NCBI GenBank assembly: GCA_030747075.1 | Contig: JASLLL010000005.1 | Location: 1 to 64,000, forward strand | From: Gemmatimonadota bacterium | Lineage (GTDB): Bacteria > ARS69 | DNA length: 64,000 bases | Reading direction: 5' to 3' | Shown here: piece by piece, positions 25,469 through 34,145 of the stretch | How the letters are laid out: each line of letters begins with the position of its first letter | Numbering within the stretch: the stretch's first letter is position 1 | The notes under the pieces: generated by a model | Told to the model about the DNA's origin: nothing | Seen by the model: only the letters and a program-made list of their open reading frames with translations | Database searches by the model: none | Made by a program: the position numbers and the translations under genes

Positions 25469-26839
25469 TCATTGCACATAGCCCAGCGCACGAAGCTCGG
25501 CCAGCGTCCCCTCTCTCAGGCTGGGGCGCGGAGTCGCGGGAGGCGCCAGACGCGCCCACTCTCTCGCGCGGGCCGCCGCCTGAAAGTCCGCTGTGATCTG
25601 CGGGTACCTCCCCGAGCAATCCGCCCTTTCGGCCGGATCGGCGCGAAGGTCGAACAGTTCTCCGCGCCCCTCGTCTCCCGCCCGAGCAATGAACTTCCAC
25701 TTCCCTTCGCGGATCGAGATGTGCGTGTCGTGCAGTTCGCCATAGACCCTGCGCGTTCCTGTACCGGCGGCCAGTGTCTGAAGAGAGCGCCCCTGTGCAA
25801 GACTCTCGCGCCCCCCCCCCGCGACGGCGACCACGGTCGGGAAGACATCCACCAGAGACGCCGGTTCCGCCACCACTCCCCCTCCGGCCAGAACTCCCGG
25901 CAGCCGGGTGATCAGCGGAATGTCCAGCGTTTCGCCATACAGGTTCCTCCGATGCCCCTTCCCCCCGTGTTCGAAGAACTCCTCCCCGTGATCGCCCACC
26001 ACCACGATGAGCGTGCGCTCCAGATCCCCGCGCGACTCCAGCGCGCGCAGAACCTTCCCGATCCACCGGTCGGTGTATCGGATCTCCCCGTCGTACAGGT
26101 CCATCACGCGCTGTCTCTCCGTGGGGGCCATGCCGGAGTGAATGGCGCGATTCTCGGAAAACCCACGGCCGCTCAACCGCCCGCGATACTCCGGATTGAA
26201 CACGCGATCATACGGAGCTTCCGGCACAAAGTCGTAGTGCGGATCCCAGTAGTGGAGGAAGAGGAAGAACGGTTTGCCCGTCGGCACCCGGGCGAGCCAG
26301 TCGACCGCCCTTTCGTGCAGCGCGGGAGAGGTCACCCCCGAATGCGACCGCAGATGCACTCCGACAAGGTTTTCGATACCGCCTTGATTGTCCCGCTCCA
26401 CGCGGTAATCCACGCAAGGTTCGTAAGTGTCAAAACCCTGTGCGAAGCCGAAGGCCGGGTCCAGGTACGGTCCGGTGACAAACCCCGCTGCCGCATATCC
26501 GCGACGGGTCAGAAACTCCGCCAGCGTGGTCTTCGAATCCGGCAGCGCGTGGATGTCTCCCACGACTCCGTGGCTCGAAGGGTACTGTCCGGTGAGCAGC
26601 GAAAGATGCGCCGGAAGTGTCCAGGATGTCGTCGAGGATGCCTGCGAGAAGACCGTGCCCGTCGCGGCCAGTCGATCCAGGTGAGGAGTGGTCGCCCGGG
26701 GATTCCCCGCGCCTCCCGGTCGATCGGCACGGAGGGTATCGATCGAGATCAGAAGCACATTCGGAGGCGGTTCCGGTGCCCGCCCGCACGAACCGCCCAG
26801 CAGAATCCCACCTGCCAGGAATACGCAGAACCGCTTCAC
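25469..26839 (-). CDS. Sulfatase-superfamily lipoprotein with Thr in place of the formylglycine Cys/Ser
   Basis: Alkaline-phosphatase/sulfatase fold hydrolase, 456 residues from GTG 26839 (GTGA overlap with trpB). A short signal sequence ends near Cys18, suggesting a lipoprotein, although the lipobox (GGSC) is atypical. Metal-site segments are [10 protein letters not shown] (Asp34) and [15 protein letters not shown]. The active-site motif reads T-L-P-A-H (T74-H78) instead of C/S-x-P-S/A-R, so formylglycine cannot form; threonine is the likely nucleophile, as in phosphotransferase-type relatives. True activity may be phosphoester hydrolysis or transfer rather than desulfation. A run of ten G lies in the coding strand at 25811-25820. 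It trails the trp genes with no obvious link. Confidence 0.82.
   Translation of the reverse strand: MKRFCVFLAGGILLGGSCGRAPEPPPNVLLISIDTLRADRPGGAGNPRATTPHLDRLAATGTVFSQASSTTSWTLPAHLSLLTGQYPSSHGVVGDIHALPDSKTTLAEFLTRRGYAAAGFVTGPYLDPAFGFAQGFDTYEPCVDYRVERDNQGGIENLVGVHLRSHSGVTSPALHERAVDWLARVPTGKPFFLFLHYWDPHYDFVPEAPYDRVFNPEYRGRLSGRGFSENRAIHSGMAPTERQRVMDLYDGEIRYTDRWIGKVLRALESRGDLERTLIVVVGDHGEEFFEHGGKGHRRNLYGETLDIPLITRLPGVLAGGGVVAEPASLVDVFPTVVAVAGGGRESLAQGRSLQTLAAGTGTRRVYGELHDTHISIREGKWKFIARAGDEGRGELFDLRADPAERADCSGRYPQITADFQAAARAREWARLAPPATPRPSLREGTLAELRALGYVQ
25811..25820 (-). repeat. Homopolymer tract, ten G in the coding strand of the sulfatase gene
   Basis: Ten consecutive C on the plus strand encode three glycines and the last base of the preceding Ala codon. 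Loss or gain of one base would frameshift the C-terminal quarter of the protein, so the tract is a possible site of phase variation or of sequencing error. Confidence 0.9.
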
Positions 26840-28038
26840 GAAGCCTCCGGCTCTCCCCCGGTCAGGCGAGAGACCTGCTGCACATCCTTGTCGCCCCGAC
26901 CGGAGAGATTGACGATCGTCAGCGAATCCGCCGGCAGACTCGGCCCCTCGCGGAGAAGCCACGCCACCGCATGCGCCGACTCCAACGCCGGCAGGATCCC
27001 CTCTTCGCGTGCCAGTCGGCCGAATGCCGCCAGCGCTTCGCCATCTTCCACGCTGTGGTATTCCGCCCGGCCCAGTTCCCGAAGCTGCGCATGCTCCGGC
27101 CCGATCGACGGGTAGTCCAGCCCCGCAGACACGCTGTGCGTCGGTGACACCTGTCCGTCGTCGTCCTGCAGAAGCCAGCTGCGCGTGCCATGGAGCACTC
27201 CGGGACTTCCACCGGCGAAGCGCGCCGCGTGCCGTCCCGTCTCCACGCCTTCTCCCCCCGCTTCCACGCCCACCATGCGAACGGATTCATCCGCAAGAAA
27301 CGCGTGAAAGAGGCCGATCGCATTCGAGCCGCCCCCGACGCAGGCCACCAGCAGATTCGGCAGACGCTCCTCCGCTTCCTGGATCTGGCGGCGGGCCTCG
27401 ATTCCAATCACCGACTGGAAGTCACGCACGATTCGCGGAAAGGGGTGCGGGCCCAGGACGGACCCCAGAATGTAGTGGGTGTCCGCGACATGGGTAACCC
27501 AGTCGCGCATGGCTTCGTTGATGGCGTCTTTCAGCGTACGGCTCCCTGCGTCCACGCCGGTGACCGTCGCGCCCAGAAGGCGCATCCGGAACACATTCAG
27601 CGACTGTCGCTCCATGTCCTCCACGCCCATGTAGACCACGCACTCCAGCCCGAGCAGCGCGGCAACGGTCGCGGTGGCGACGCCATGCTGCCCCGCGCCG
27701 GTCTCCGCGATGACGCGTCGCTTCCCCATTCGCCTGGCAAGAAGTCCCTGGCCGAGCGTGTTGTTGATCTTGTGCGCACCCGTATGGAGAAGGTCCTCGC
27801 GCTTCAGATAAACCGTGTGGCCGACCGCTTCCGAGAGATTCCCGGCACGATACAGTGGCGAGGGCCGACCCGCGTATTGCTCCTGCAGGATCCGAAGTTC
27901 TTCCGTGAAGGCAGAGTCGGCGGCCGCCTCCGTCGACGCCCGGTTGAGTTCCTCCAGCGCGGCCATGATCGTCTCCGGCACAAAGCGACCCCCGTACGGA
28001 CCGAAGTACCCCCGCGCGTCCGGCGTCTCCCCGATCAT
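26836..28038 (-). CDS. trpB: Tryptophan synthase beta chain
   Basis: PLP enzyme joining indole and serine to make tryptophan. The 400-residue protein begins [19 protein letters not shown], diagnostic of TrpB1. It has the PLP lysine in [15 protein letters not shown] and the glycine-rich phosphate loop in [18 protein letters not shown] 28038 overlaps the trpC stop (ATGA). No trpA follows; the next gene is the sulfatase-like protein. TrpB normally needs TrpA for indole channelling, so trpA is expected elsewhere in the genome. Confidence 0.96.
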   Translation of the reverse strand: MIGETPDARGYFGPYGGRFVPETIMAALEELNRASTEAAADSAFTEELRILQEQYAGRPSPLYRAGNLSEAVGHTVYLKREDLLHTGAHKINNTLGQGLLARRMGKRRVIAETGAGQHGVATATVAALLGLECVVYMGVEDMERQSLNVFRMRLLGATVTGVDAGSRTLKDAINEAMRDWVTHVADTHYILGSVLGPHPFPRIVRDFQSVIGIEARRQIQEAEERLPNLLVACVGGGSNAIGLFHAFLADESVRMVGVEAGGEGVETGRHAARFAGGSPGVLHGTRSWLLQDDDGQVSPTHSVSAGLDYPSIGPEHAQLRELGRAEYHSVEDGEALAAFGRLAREEGILPALESAHAVAWLLREGPSLPADSLTIVNLSGRGDKDVQQVSRLTGGEPEAS

Positions 28039-28823
28039 GCCGTCTCCTCCGTTCCCGTGAGTTCCGCGAGGCACCCCACCGGGTCCGGCGCGGTCACCAG
28101 AGCCTCGCCGACGAGCACCGCAGACGCGCCGACCCGCTCCACCCGCAGCACATCCTCGCGGGAGGCGATCCCGCTTTCGGAGACCACGCGCACGCCCTCC
28201 GGAAGCATGGCCCCTACGCGCTCCGTGACGGACAGGTCCGTCCGGAAAGTCGACAGGTCCCGGTTGTTCACACCGATCACCTCCACGCCGGCATTCAACG
28301 CGCGTTCCGCTTCCGCTTCCGTGTGAACTTCGACCAGAGGCGTGACCTGCAGCTCGGTGAGGAGCGCGTGAAGATCCGCCAGTGCCCCCTTCTCCAGCAC
28401 CGCCACAATCAGGAGTGCCGCGGACGCCCCCCACGCACGCGCCTCCCAGCACTGGTAGGCATCCACCAGGAAGTCCTTCCGCAGAACCGGCAAGTCCGTT
28501 TCCCTCGCGACGGCCTGGAGGTCGGCGCCACTCCCCGCGAAGTGGTCCCGTTCCGTCAGAACCGAAAGCGCACGCGCCCCGCCCCTCTTGTACGCACGCG
28601 CCAGCTCCACTGGATCGTACGGGTCCAGCAGGACTCCCCGCGAAGGAGACGCGCGCTTCGCCTCGGCGATGACGGAGGTTCCGCGCCGATCCACGGCCGC
28701 GACAAACGACACGGGGTCCGGAGACTCCTCGGCCTGTCGGCGCACTTCCACGGCCGGAATGGCACGCTGGGCTTCCTTCAGGCGGTGCCGCACATCAGCC
28801 AGAATCGCGGGCAGCACACTCAC
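28035..28823 (-). CDS. trpC: Indole-3-glycerol phosphate synthase
   Basis: Closes the indole ring from carboxyphenylamino-deoxyribulose phosphate. The 262-residue TIM barrel shows [41 protein letters not shown] and [11 protein letters not shown] with the catalytic Lys and Glu positions. It is a stand-alone enzyme with no fused TrpF domain. It starts with GTG in a GTGA overlap with trpD and overlaps trpB downstream, leaving no room for trpF between trpC and trpB. Confidence 0.95.
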   Translation of the reverse strand: MSVLPAILADVRHRLKEAQRAIPAVEVRRQAEESPDPVSFVAAVDRRGTSVIAEAKRASPSRGVLLDPYDPVELARAYKRGGARALSVLTERDHFAGSGADLQAVARETDLPVLRKDFLVDAYQCWEARAWGASAALLIVAVLEKGALADLHALLTELQVTPLVEVHTEAEAERALNAGVEVIGVNNRDLSTFRTDLSVTERVGAMLPEGVRVVSESGIASREDVLRVERVGASAVLVGEALVTAPDPVGCLAELTGTEETA

Positions 28824-29848
28824 GCCGATTCCGCCCGGAGCGCCGCGAGCAGATGAGCCACCCGTCCTTCGTCCAGCGCGGCCGCCGCTGTCTTGGCTCC
28901 GTCGCGAAAGTCCGCGGCCATCCCGCAGGCAACCAGCGCCAGCGATGCATTCGCGACCACAACGGAGCGCGGAGCCCCCTTCTCCCCGGCGGCAATCCTC
29001 TCCAGGATGCCGGCGTTCATCTCGGCATCTCCACCGGCCAGGTCTTCGCGCTTCACCGGTTCCATCCCGAAGTCCGAGGCGTTCAGCACACCCCTGCGAA
29101 CCTCTCCGTTCGCGACTTCCGCATAGTGGGTAGGGGCACAGAGACTCACTTCATCCAGACCGTCCGCGGAATGCACGACGAACGCGCGCTCCACTCCCAG
29201 CCCCAGAAGCGCCGCCGCCGCCAGGTCCACGATCTCCGGCGAATACACACCCATCACCTGACAGGCGGCCCCCGCCGGATTCGTGAGCGGACCCAGAAGG
29301 TTGAAGACGGTGCGCATGGCCAACTGCCGACGCGGCCCCATCGCGTGACGCATGGCACCATGGAAACGCGGGGCGAACAGGAATCCGAACCCGTGGCGAT
29401 CCACCAGCATTTCCGCGCGCGCGGGTTCCACATCGACCGGGATGCCGAGCGCTTCCAGAACATCCGCGCTGCCGCACTGCGAAGAAACCGACCGATTGCC
29501 GTGCTTTGCCACGGCCGCGCCCGCCGCCGCCACCACCAGGGCCGCTCCGGTCGAGATGTTGAAGGTGCCGGAAGCGTCCCCGCCTGTTCCGCAGGTGTCC
29601 ACCAGCGGAGTGCGCGAGGGCGCAATCCCCGACGCCGCCGCACGCATGGCCCGGGCCGAACCCACGACTTCGTCGACCGTCTCGCCCTTCATCCGGAGTG
29701 CCACAAGATAACCGGCCACCTGCGCGTCGGTGGCCTCGCCCTGCATGATGGCCGCCATGGCGCCCTCGGCGGTCGCGGAGTCGAGCGAACTCCCGGACAC
29801 CACACGCTCAATCGCGTCCCGAAGTGCGCCGCTGCCGGAGTGGGTCAT
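28820..29848 (-). CDS. trpD: Anthranilate phosphoribosyltransferase
   Basis: Transfers phosphoribose from PRPP to anthranilate, step 2 of tryptophan synthesis. The 342-residue length is normal. Motifs are the PRPP loop VDTCGTGGDASGTFNIST, the HGNRSVSSQCGSADVLEALG segment and NPAGAACQVMGVYSPEI. It lies 6 bases below trpG and overlaps trpC by GTGA. Confidence 0.96.
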   Translation of the reverse strand: MTHSGSGALRDAIERVVSGSSLDSATAEGAMAAIMQGEATDAQVAGYLVALRMKGETVDEVVGSARAMRAAASGIAPSRTPLVDTCGTGGDASGTFNISTGAALVVAAAGAAVAKHGNRSVSSQCGSADVLEALGIPVDVEPARAEMLVDRHGFGFLFAPRFHGAMRHAMGPRRQLAMRTVFNLLGPLTNPAGAACQVMGVYSPEIVDLAAAALLGLGVERAFVVHSADGLDEVSLCAPTHYAEVANGEVRRGVLNASDFGMEPVKREDLAGGDAEMNAGILERIAAGEKGAPRSVVVANASLALVACGMAADFRDGAKTAAAALDEGRVAHLLAALRAESA

Positions 29849-29854
29849 TCCGGC

Positions 29855-30418
29855 CTACAGTTCGAGGAAGTTCCGGAGGATGGCCTTCCCCCCCGGCGTA
29901 AGGATGGACTCCGGATGAAACTGCACGCCGTGGATCGGATACTTCCGGTGGCGCAGTCCCATGATCTCCTGGTCCGCCGTCCAGGCCGTGACCAGGAGGT
30001 CCTCCGGCAGGGAATCCTTGTCCACGATCAGCGAGTGATAGCGCGTGGCCTCGACAGGATTCTCCACGCTGCGGAAAATGTCCCTCCCGTTGTGGATCAC
30101 GCGGGAGGTCTTCCCATGCAGGAGCCTGTCCGCAGGCACGATCCGCGCCCCCCACGCAACCGCAATGGCCTGGTGCCCCAGACATACGCCCAGAAGCGGG
30201 ATCTTCGGGCCGAGAGTCTGGACCAGGCCCACGCTGATCCCCGCATCCTCGGGGCGTCCGGGACCCGGCGAGATCACGATGCGCTCGGGATTCATACGAC
30301 GAATCGCGGCAAGGCTCACGGCATCGTTCCGCAGCACCTTCGGGTCCGCACCCAGTTCCCCGAGGTACTGCACAAGGTTGAATGTGAAAGAGTCGTAGTT
30401 GTCGAGGACGAGAATCAT
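29855..30418 (-). CDS. trpG: Anthranilate synthase glutamine amidotransferase component
   Basis: Supplies ammonia from glutamine to TrpE; the same subunit often also serves folate synthesis. The 187-residue class I amidotransferase has the opening LVLDNYDSFTFNLVQYLGE, the nucleophile in GVCLGHQAIA and the HGVQFHPESI motif with catalytic His and Glu. ATG 30418 follows AGGAGG and overlaps the trpE stop (ATGA). Confidence 0.96.
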   Translation of the reverse strand: MILVLDNYDSFTFNLVQYLGELGADPKVLRNDAVSLAAIRRMNPERIVISPGPGRPEDAGISVGLVQTLGPKIPLLGVCLGHQAIAVAWGARIVPADRLLHGKTSRVIHNGRDIFRSVENPVEATRYHSLIVDKDSLPEDLLVTAWTADQEIMGLRHRKYPIHGVQFHPESILTPGGKAILRNFLEL

Positions 30419-31908
30419 CCCGATCTCCTCCTGCGTGAAGTGCCACTTTCGGCGGCTTCCACCGCTGCGAAGAGCGCACGCGCCTTGTTCACCGTTTCCC
30501 GGTACTCCCGCTCGGGATCCGAATCCGCGACAATCCCGGCGCCGCATCCCACATAGATGCGCCCCCTCTCCACAAGCGCCGTCCGAATCGCGATACAGGT
30601 GTCCAGGCTGCCACCGAAGGAGAGGTAGCCCACCGCTCCTGCGTACACGCCTCGTCGAATCGGTTCCAGATCCTCAATGATCTCCATCGCCCGCACCTTC
30701 GGGGCTCCGCTTACCGTTCCGGCCGGGAAGCACGCCTTCAGGGAATCCAGCGGGCCGACCCCGCGACGCACCTTCCCCACCACATTGGAAACGATGTGCA
30801 TCACATGGGAGTAACGCTCCACATTCATGAACTCCGTCACATTCACCGAGCCGAACTCCGCCACACGCCCGACATCATTTCGGCCGAGATCGACCAGCAT
30901 GACATGTTCCGCGCACTCCTTCGGGTCCGAGATCAGCTCTTCCTCCAGGCGCCGATCGTCCAGGGAATCCGCGCCGCGAGGACGCGTTCCGGCAATCGGG
31001 CGCACTTCCACTTCGCCGTGCTGGTGCCGTACGAGCACCTCCGGCGACGACCCGACGATGTGTCGATCGTCCATGCGGAGGTAGTACATGTAGGACGAAG
31101 GGTTGATCACGCGAAGCGAACGGTAGACTTCGAATGGATCACACTTCAGAGATTTCTCAAACCGCTGGCTCAGCACCACCTGCACCACATCTCCGGCCAG
31201 AATGTGCTTCTTGGCTTTACGCACCGCGCTTCGGAAAGCCGCAGGTCTGATGGAACTTCGGAAGCGTCGTGCCGTGCCGCGGCTCGGGGGGCGGGTCTCC
31301 CGCTCAGGGAGCGCGGTCTTCAGGCGAGCCACCACTTCATCAATGCGCTCCAGCGTCTTTCGATAAGTTCGCTCGGCATCCTTCCCGGCAGGCATGCTGG
31401 AGATGATCTTCATCGTCAGCGTAAGGTTGTCGAAGACCACCACGGTGTCCGCCAACATGAAGACGGCGTCGGGGATGCCCAGATCATCGTCGGCCTGTCG
31501 GGGGAGCTTCTCCAGGCTGCGCACCGCGTCATACGAGACGAAACCGACGGCGCCGCCCCAGAACGGCGGCAGCCCCTCCAACTCCACAGGACGCTGCCGA
31601 CGCTGCCATCGACCCAGTTCGGCAAGCGGATCGTCCGAACGAATCCGACGCACTCGATTCCCGGTGCGGATTTCCACGGTGGAACCGCGAATCGTCAGAA
31701 TGGAGGACGGGTCCGTGCCGAGTAAGGAGTACCGCGACCACTTCTCCCCGCTCTCCACGCTCTCCAGAAGAAAAGCGTAGGGACCGGTGGCCACCTTCAG
31801 GAAGGTAGACACGGGCGTCTCCGTGTCTGCGAGAATCTCGCGAACCACGGGCACGCGTCGGCCTGGCCTGGCCAGTTTGCGGAACTCCGCCAGCCCGGGG
31901 GTGATCAT
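30415..31908 (-). CDS. trpE: Anthranilate synthase component I
   Basis: Makes anthranilate from chorismate with TrpG. From ATG 31908 it has 497 residues. The N-terminal part keeps the LLES element (FLLESVE), associated with tryptophan feedback binding, so end-product inhibition is likely. The catalytic core shows the IAGTRPRG segment, DLGRNDVGRV and FPAGTVSGAPKVRAM. It overlaps pgsA by ATGA, leaving no space for a leader-peptide attenuator directly before trpE. Confidence 0.95.
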   Translation of the reverse strand: MITPGLAEFRKLARPGRRVPVVREILADTETPVSTFLKVATGPYAFLLESVESGEKWSRYSLLGTDPSSILTIRGSTVEIRTGNRVRRIRSDDPLAELGRWQRRQRPVELEGLPPFWGGAVGFVSYDAVRSLEKLPRQADDDLGIPDAVFMLADTVVVFDNLTLTMKIISSMPAGKDAERTYRKTLERIDEVVARLKTALPERETRPPSRGTARRFRSSIRPAAFRSAVRKAKKHILAGDVVQVVLSQRFEKSLKCDPFEVYRSLRVINPSSYMYYLRMDDRHIVGSSPEVLVRHQHGEVEVRPIAGTRPRGADSLDDRRLEEELISDPKECAEHVMLVDLGRNDVGRVAEFGSVNVTEFMNVERYSHVMHIVSNVVGKVRRGVGPLDSLKACFPAGTVSGAPKVRAMEIIEDLEPIRRGVYAGAVGYLSFGGSLDTCIAIRTALVERGRIYVGCGAGIVADSDPEREYRETVNKARALFAAVEAAESGTSRRRRSG

Positions 31909-32423
31909 GCCCGCTCCTCCCCGACTGCACCGACTGGTGACTGACAGGCGTAGGTGAGGCCCGCCAGCACATAGAGCACCACCACCCACGGGCCGGCCGC
32001 ATCAAAGAACGGCCACTCGACAGCCATGCCGAGAGCGTAGATTCCCAGAAGAGCGAATGCCGTCTTTCCCGGGCGGTTGGAGACCGGCGTTCCCTTTCCT
32101 GCACGAATCCGCCGGACAGCCCACGCCACAATCGCCAGATCCCGCGCGACCACGACTGCGAGAAGCTCCTTCGGAACCTGCCCCTTTGCGACCAGTGCGC
32201 CCAGCACACCCACCGCGAAGATCTTGTCCGCCACCGGATCCAGCGCCCTTCCAAACTCGGTGACCTGCCGGGACCGGCGTGCCAGCCAGCCGTCGAGGAC
32301 ATCCGTCAGAAGAGCCACTCCGACCGTCGCGAACGCCACTTCCCGATTCCCGGACAGGATCCCCCACATGGCCAGCGGAACCAGCAGGATTCGCAGGCAG
32401 GACAGCCCGTTCGGGGCATTCAA
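31905..32423 (-). CDS. pgsA: CDP-alcohol phosphatidyltransferase, PgsA type
   Basis: Probably makes phosphatidylglycerol phosphate from CDP-diacylglycerol and glycerol-3-phosphate in the inner membrane. The 172-residue protein has several membrane spans and the full signature D-G-x2-A-R-x8-G-x3-D-x3-D in DGWLARRSRQVTEFGRALDP followed by VAD. It begins NAPNGLSCLRILLVP, typical of PgsA. TTG 32423 was chosen as the start because of a TTGA overlap with recN and agreement with the family N-terminus. A phosphatidylserine or cardiolipin synthase of the same family cannot be fully excluded. Confidence 0.87.
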   Translation of the reverse strand: MNAPNGLSCLRILLVPLAMWGILSGNREVAFATVGVALLTDVLDGWLARRSRQVTEFGRALDPVADKIFAVGVLGALVAKGQVPKELLAVVVARDLAIVAWAVRRIRAGKGTPVSNRPGKTAFALLGIYALGMAVEWPFFDAAGPWVVVLYVLAGLTYACQSPVGAVGEERA

Positions 32424-34117
32424 GGAGCGACCGCCCCCAGCAACTCCCGGGCGTGTTCCACGGCAGCTCCGTCCCCTCCCCCGAGCATCCGGGCCACTTC
32501 CCGCACTCTCTCCTCCCCCTCGACCGGCTCCACCAGCGAGAGGGTCCGGTTCTCCCGCTCCACCTTCCGAACGGCGAAGTGCGTCGTCGCCCGTGCCGCA
32601 ATCGGAGCCAGATGGGTGATCGAGATGACCTGTCCGCGAGAGGAAAGCTCCGCAAGCATCTCCGCGACGCGTCCGGCCACGACTCCACCGATTCCCGCGT
32701 CGATCTCGTCGAAGACCATCGTCCCCGGACACCGGGTCGTGCCGAGCGCAGACTTCAGCGCCAGCATGACGCGGGAGATCTCCCCTCCGGAGGCGATGGC
32801 ACGCAGCGCGCCCGGCTTCTCTCCCGGGTTTGCCGACAGGAGAAACTCCCCCTCGTCGAATCCTCGCCGACTCGCCTTCGGCCGGTCTTCTCCGATGCAA
32901 ACGACCTCTCCCTTCTCCAGCGGACGCACGAGGGTCCGGAACACGGTGCCCCGCATCCCGAGACTCTTCAGCGCGTCCTCCACGGCGGCATCCAGCTGTG
33001 ATGCAGCCTCTTGCCGCCTCGCGGTCAGGTCCGCTCCTGCGGCGGCGATCGTAGCAGAGATCTTCCCGACCCGCTCCCGCAAACCCCCGACCCGTTCCCG
33101 GGCCGCCTGAGGATCCGCCACTTCCTCCGCAAGGCGCTTCTGCTCGCGAAGCAGATCCTCTTCCTCGGGACCGTACTTCACAAGAAGATCTTCGATCCGC
33201 CGAATCCGCCCCCGAACCTCCTCCAGCCGGGCGGGGTCATCGACCGCCCCGTCTCCGGCGCGTCGCGCATCATCCGCGAGATCCCCCACGCGAACCACCA
33301 CCTCCGCGAGCCCCTCCGCCAGCGCCTCCCACTGCGGATCGTGCCGGGCGGCCTCCGCGGCGGCTCCTTCCAGCGCGGCCACCTCATCGTGAATCGAGCC
33401 GTCTCGCTCCCGAAGAGTGTCCACCAGCCGCGAAGAGGTCTCCCGCAGGAACTCCGCCTGCTCCAGTCTGCTTCGAAGTGTACGCGACTCCGCCAGTTCT
33501 CCGGGCTGAACAGCCGCATCCTCCAGTTCCTTCCACTGGAACCGGACCCACTCCTCACGCTCGCGACAATCGCGAAGCGCCTCCTCGGCGCTCTCCAGTT
33601 CTGCAATGGCCGCACGAAGCTCATCGAACGCCGCGGCGAACCCGGCCCGCAGCCCCAGGAGCCCGGCGAAGGCGTCGAGCATGTCCAGCTGGAAGGATGG
33701 GCGCAGAAGCGATTGATGATCGTGCTGCCCGTGCAGGTCGATCAGGAACTCTCCCGCGCGAACCAACGCGGAACGGGGAATCGCCCGGCCATTCGCCCGG
33801 CATCGGCCCCGCCCGCCCGGCACGATTTCACGACGGAGAATCAGCTCCCCGTCCTCCGCCTCGATATCCAGCTCCCGAAGCGCGTCCACCACCCATCCCT
33901 CGGGGTCCAGTTCGAAGACGCCCTCCACGACCGCCCTCTCCGCGCCCGCGCGGACCGTCTCCGATCCCGCACGATCGCCCAGGAGAAGACGCAGCCCCCC
34001 CGTCAGGAGCGACTTGCCCGCTCCCGTCTCTCCGGAGAGGACATGGAGCCCCGGGCCGAAGCGAATCGTGATTCGGGAGATGATCGCCATGTCCCGGATG
34101 GAAAGCTCGGTCAGCAC
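32420..34117 (-). CDS. recN: DNA repair protein RecN
   Basis: SMC-like ATPase acting early in double-strand break repair. It has 565 residues from GTG 34117, which is preceded by a GGGAGGGGG stretch; E. coli RecN has 553. The N-terminal ATPase half shows LTELSIRDMAII and GETGAGKS; long coiled coil fills about residues 150-370. The C-terminal half has the signature LSANPGEKPGALRAIASGGEISRVMLALK and Walker B MVFDEIDAGIGG. An upstream ATG (34171) would add residues that overlap dxs. Confidence 0.95.
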   Translation of the reverse strand: MLTELSIRDMAIISRITIRFGPGLHVLSGETGAGKSLLTGGLRLLLGDRAGSETVRAGAERAVVEGVFELDPEGWVVDALRELDIEAEDGELILRREIVPGGRGRCRANGRAIPRSALVRAGEFLIDLHGQHDHQSLLRPSFQLDMLDAFAGLLGLRAGFAAAFDELRAAIAELESAEEALRDCREREEWVRFQWKELEDAAVQPGELAESRTLRSRLEQAEFLRETSSRLVDTLRERDGSIHDEVAALEGAAAEAARHDPQWEALAEGLAEVVVRVGDLADDARRAGDGAVDDPARLEEVRGRIRRIEDLLVKYGPEEEDLLREQKRLAEEVADPQAARERVGGLRERVGKISATIAAAGADLTARRQEAASQLDAAVEDALKSLGMRGTVFRTLVRPLEKGEVVCIGEDRPKASRRGFDEGEFLLSANPGEKPGALRAIASGGEISRVMLALKSALGTTRCPGTMVFDEIDAGIGGVVAGRVAEMLAELSSRGQVISITHLAPIAARATTHFAVRKVERENRTLSLVEPVEGEERVREVARMLGGGDGAAVEHARELLGAVAP

Positions 34118-34145
34118 GGCCCCACCCCCTCCCGGGAATGCCGGG

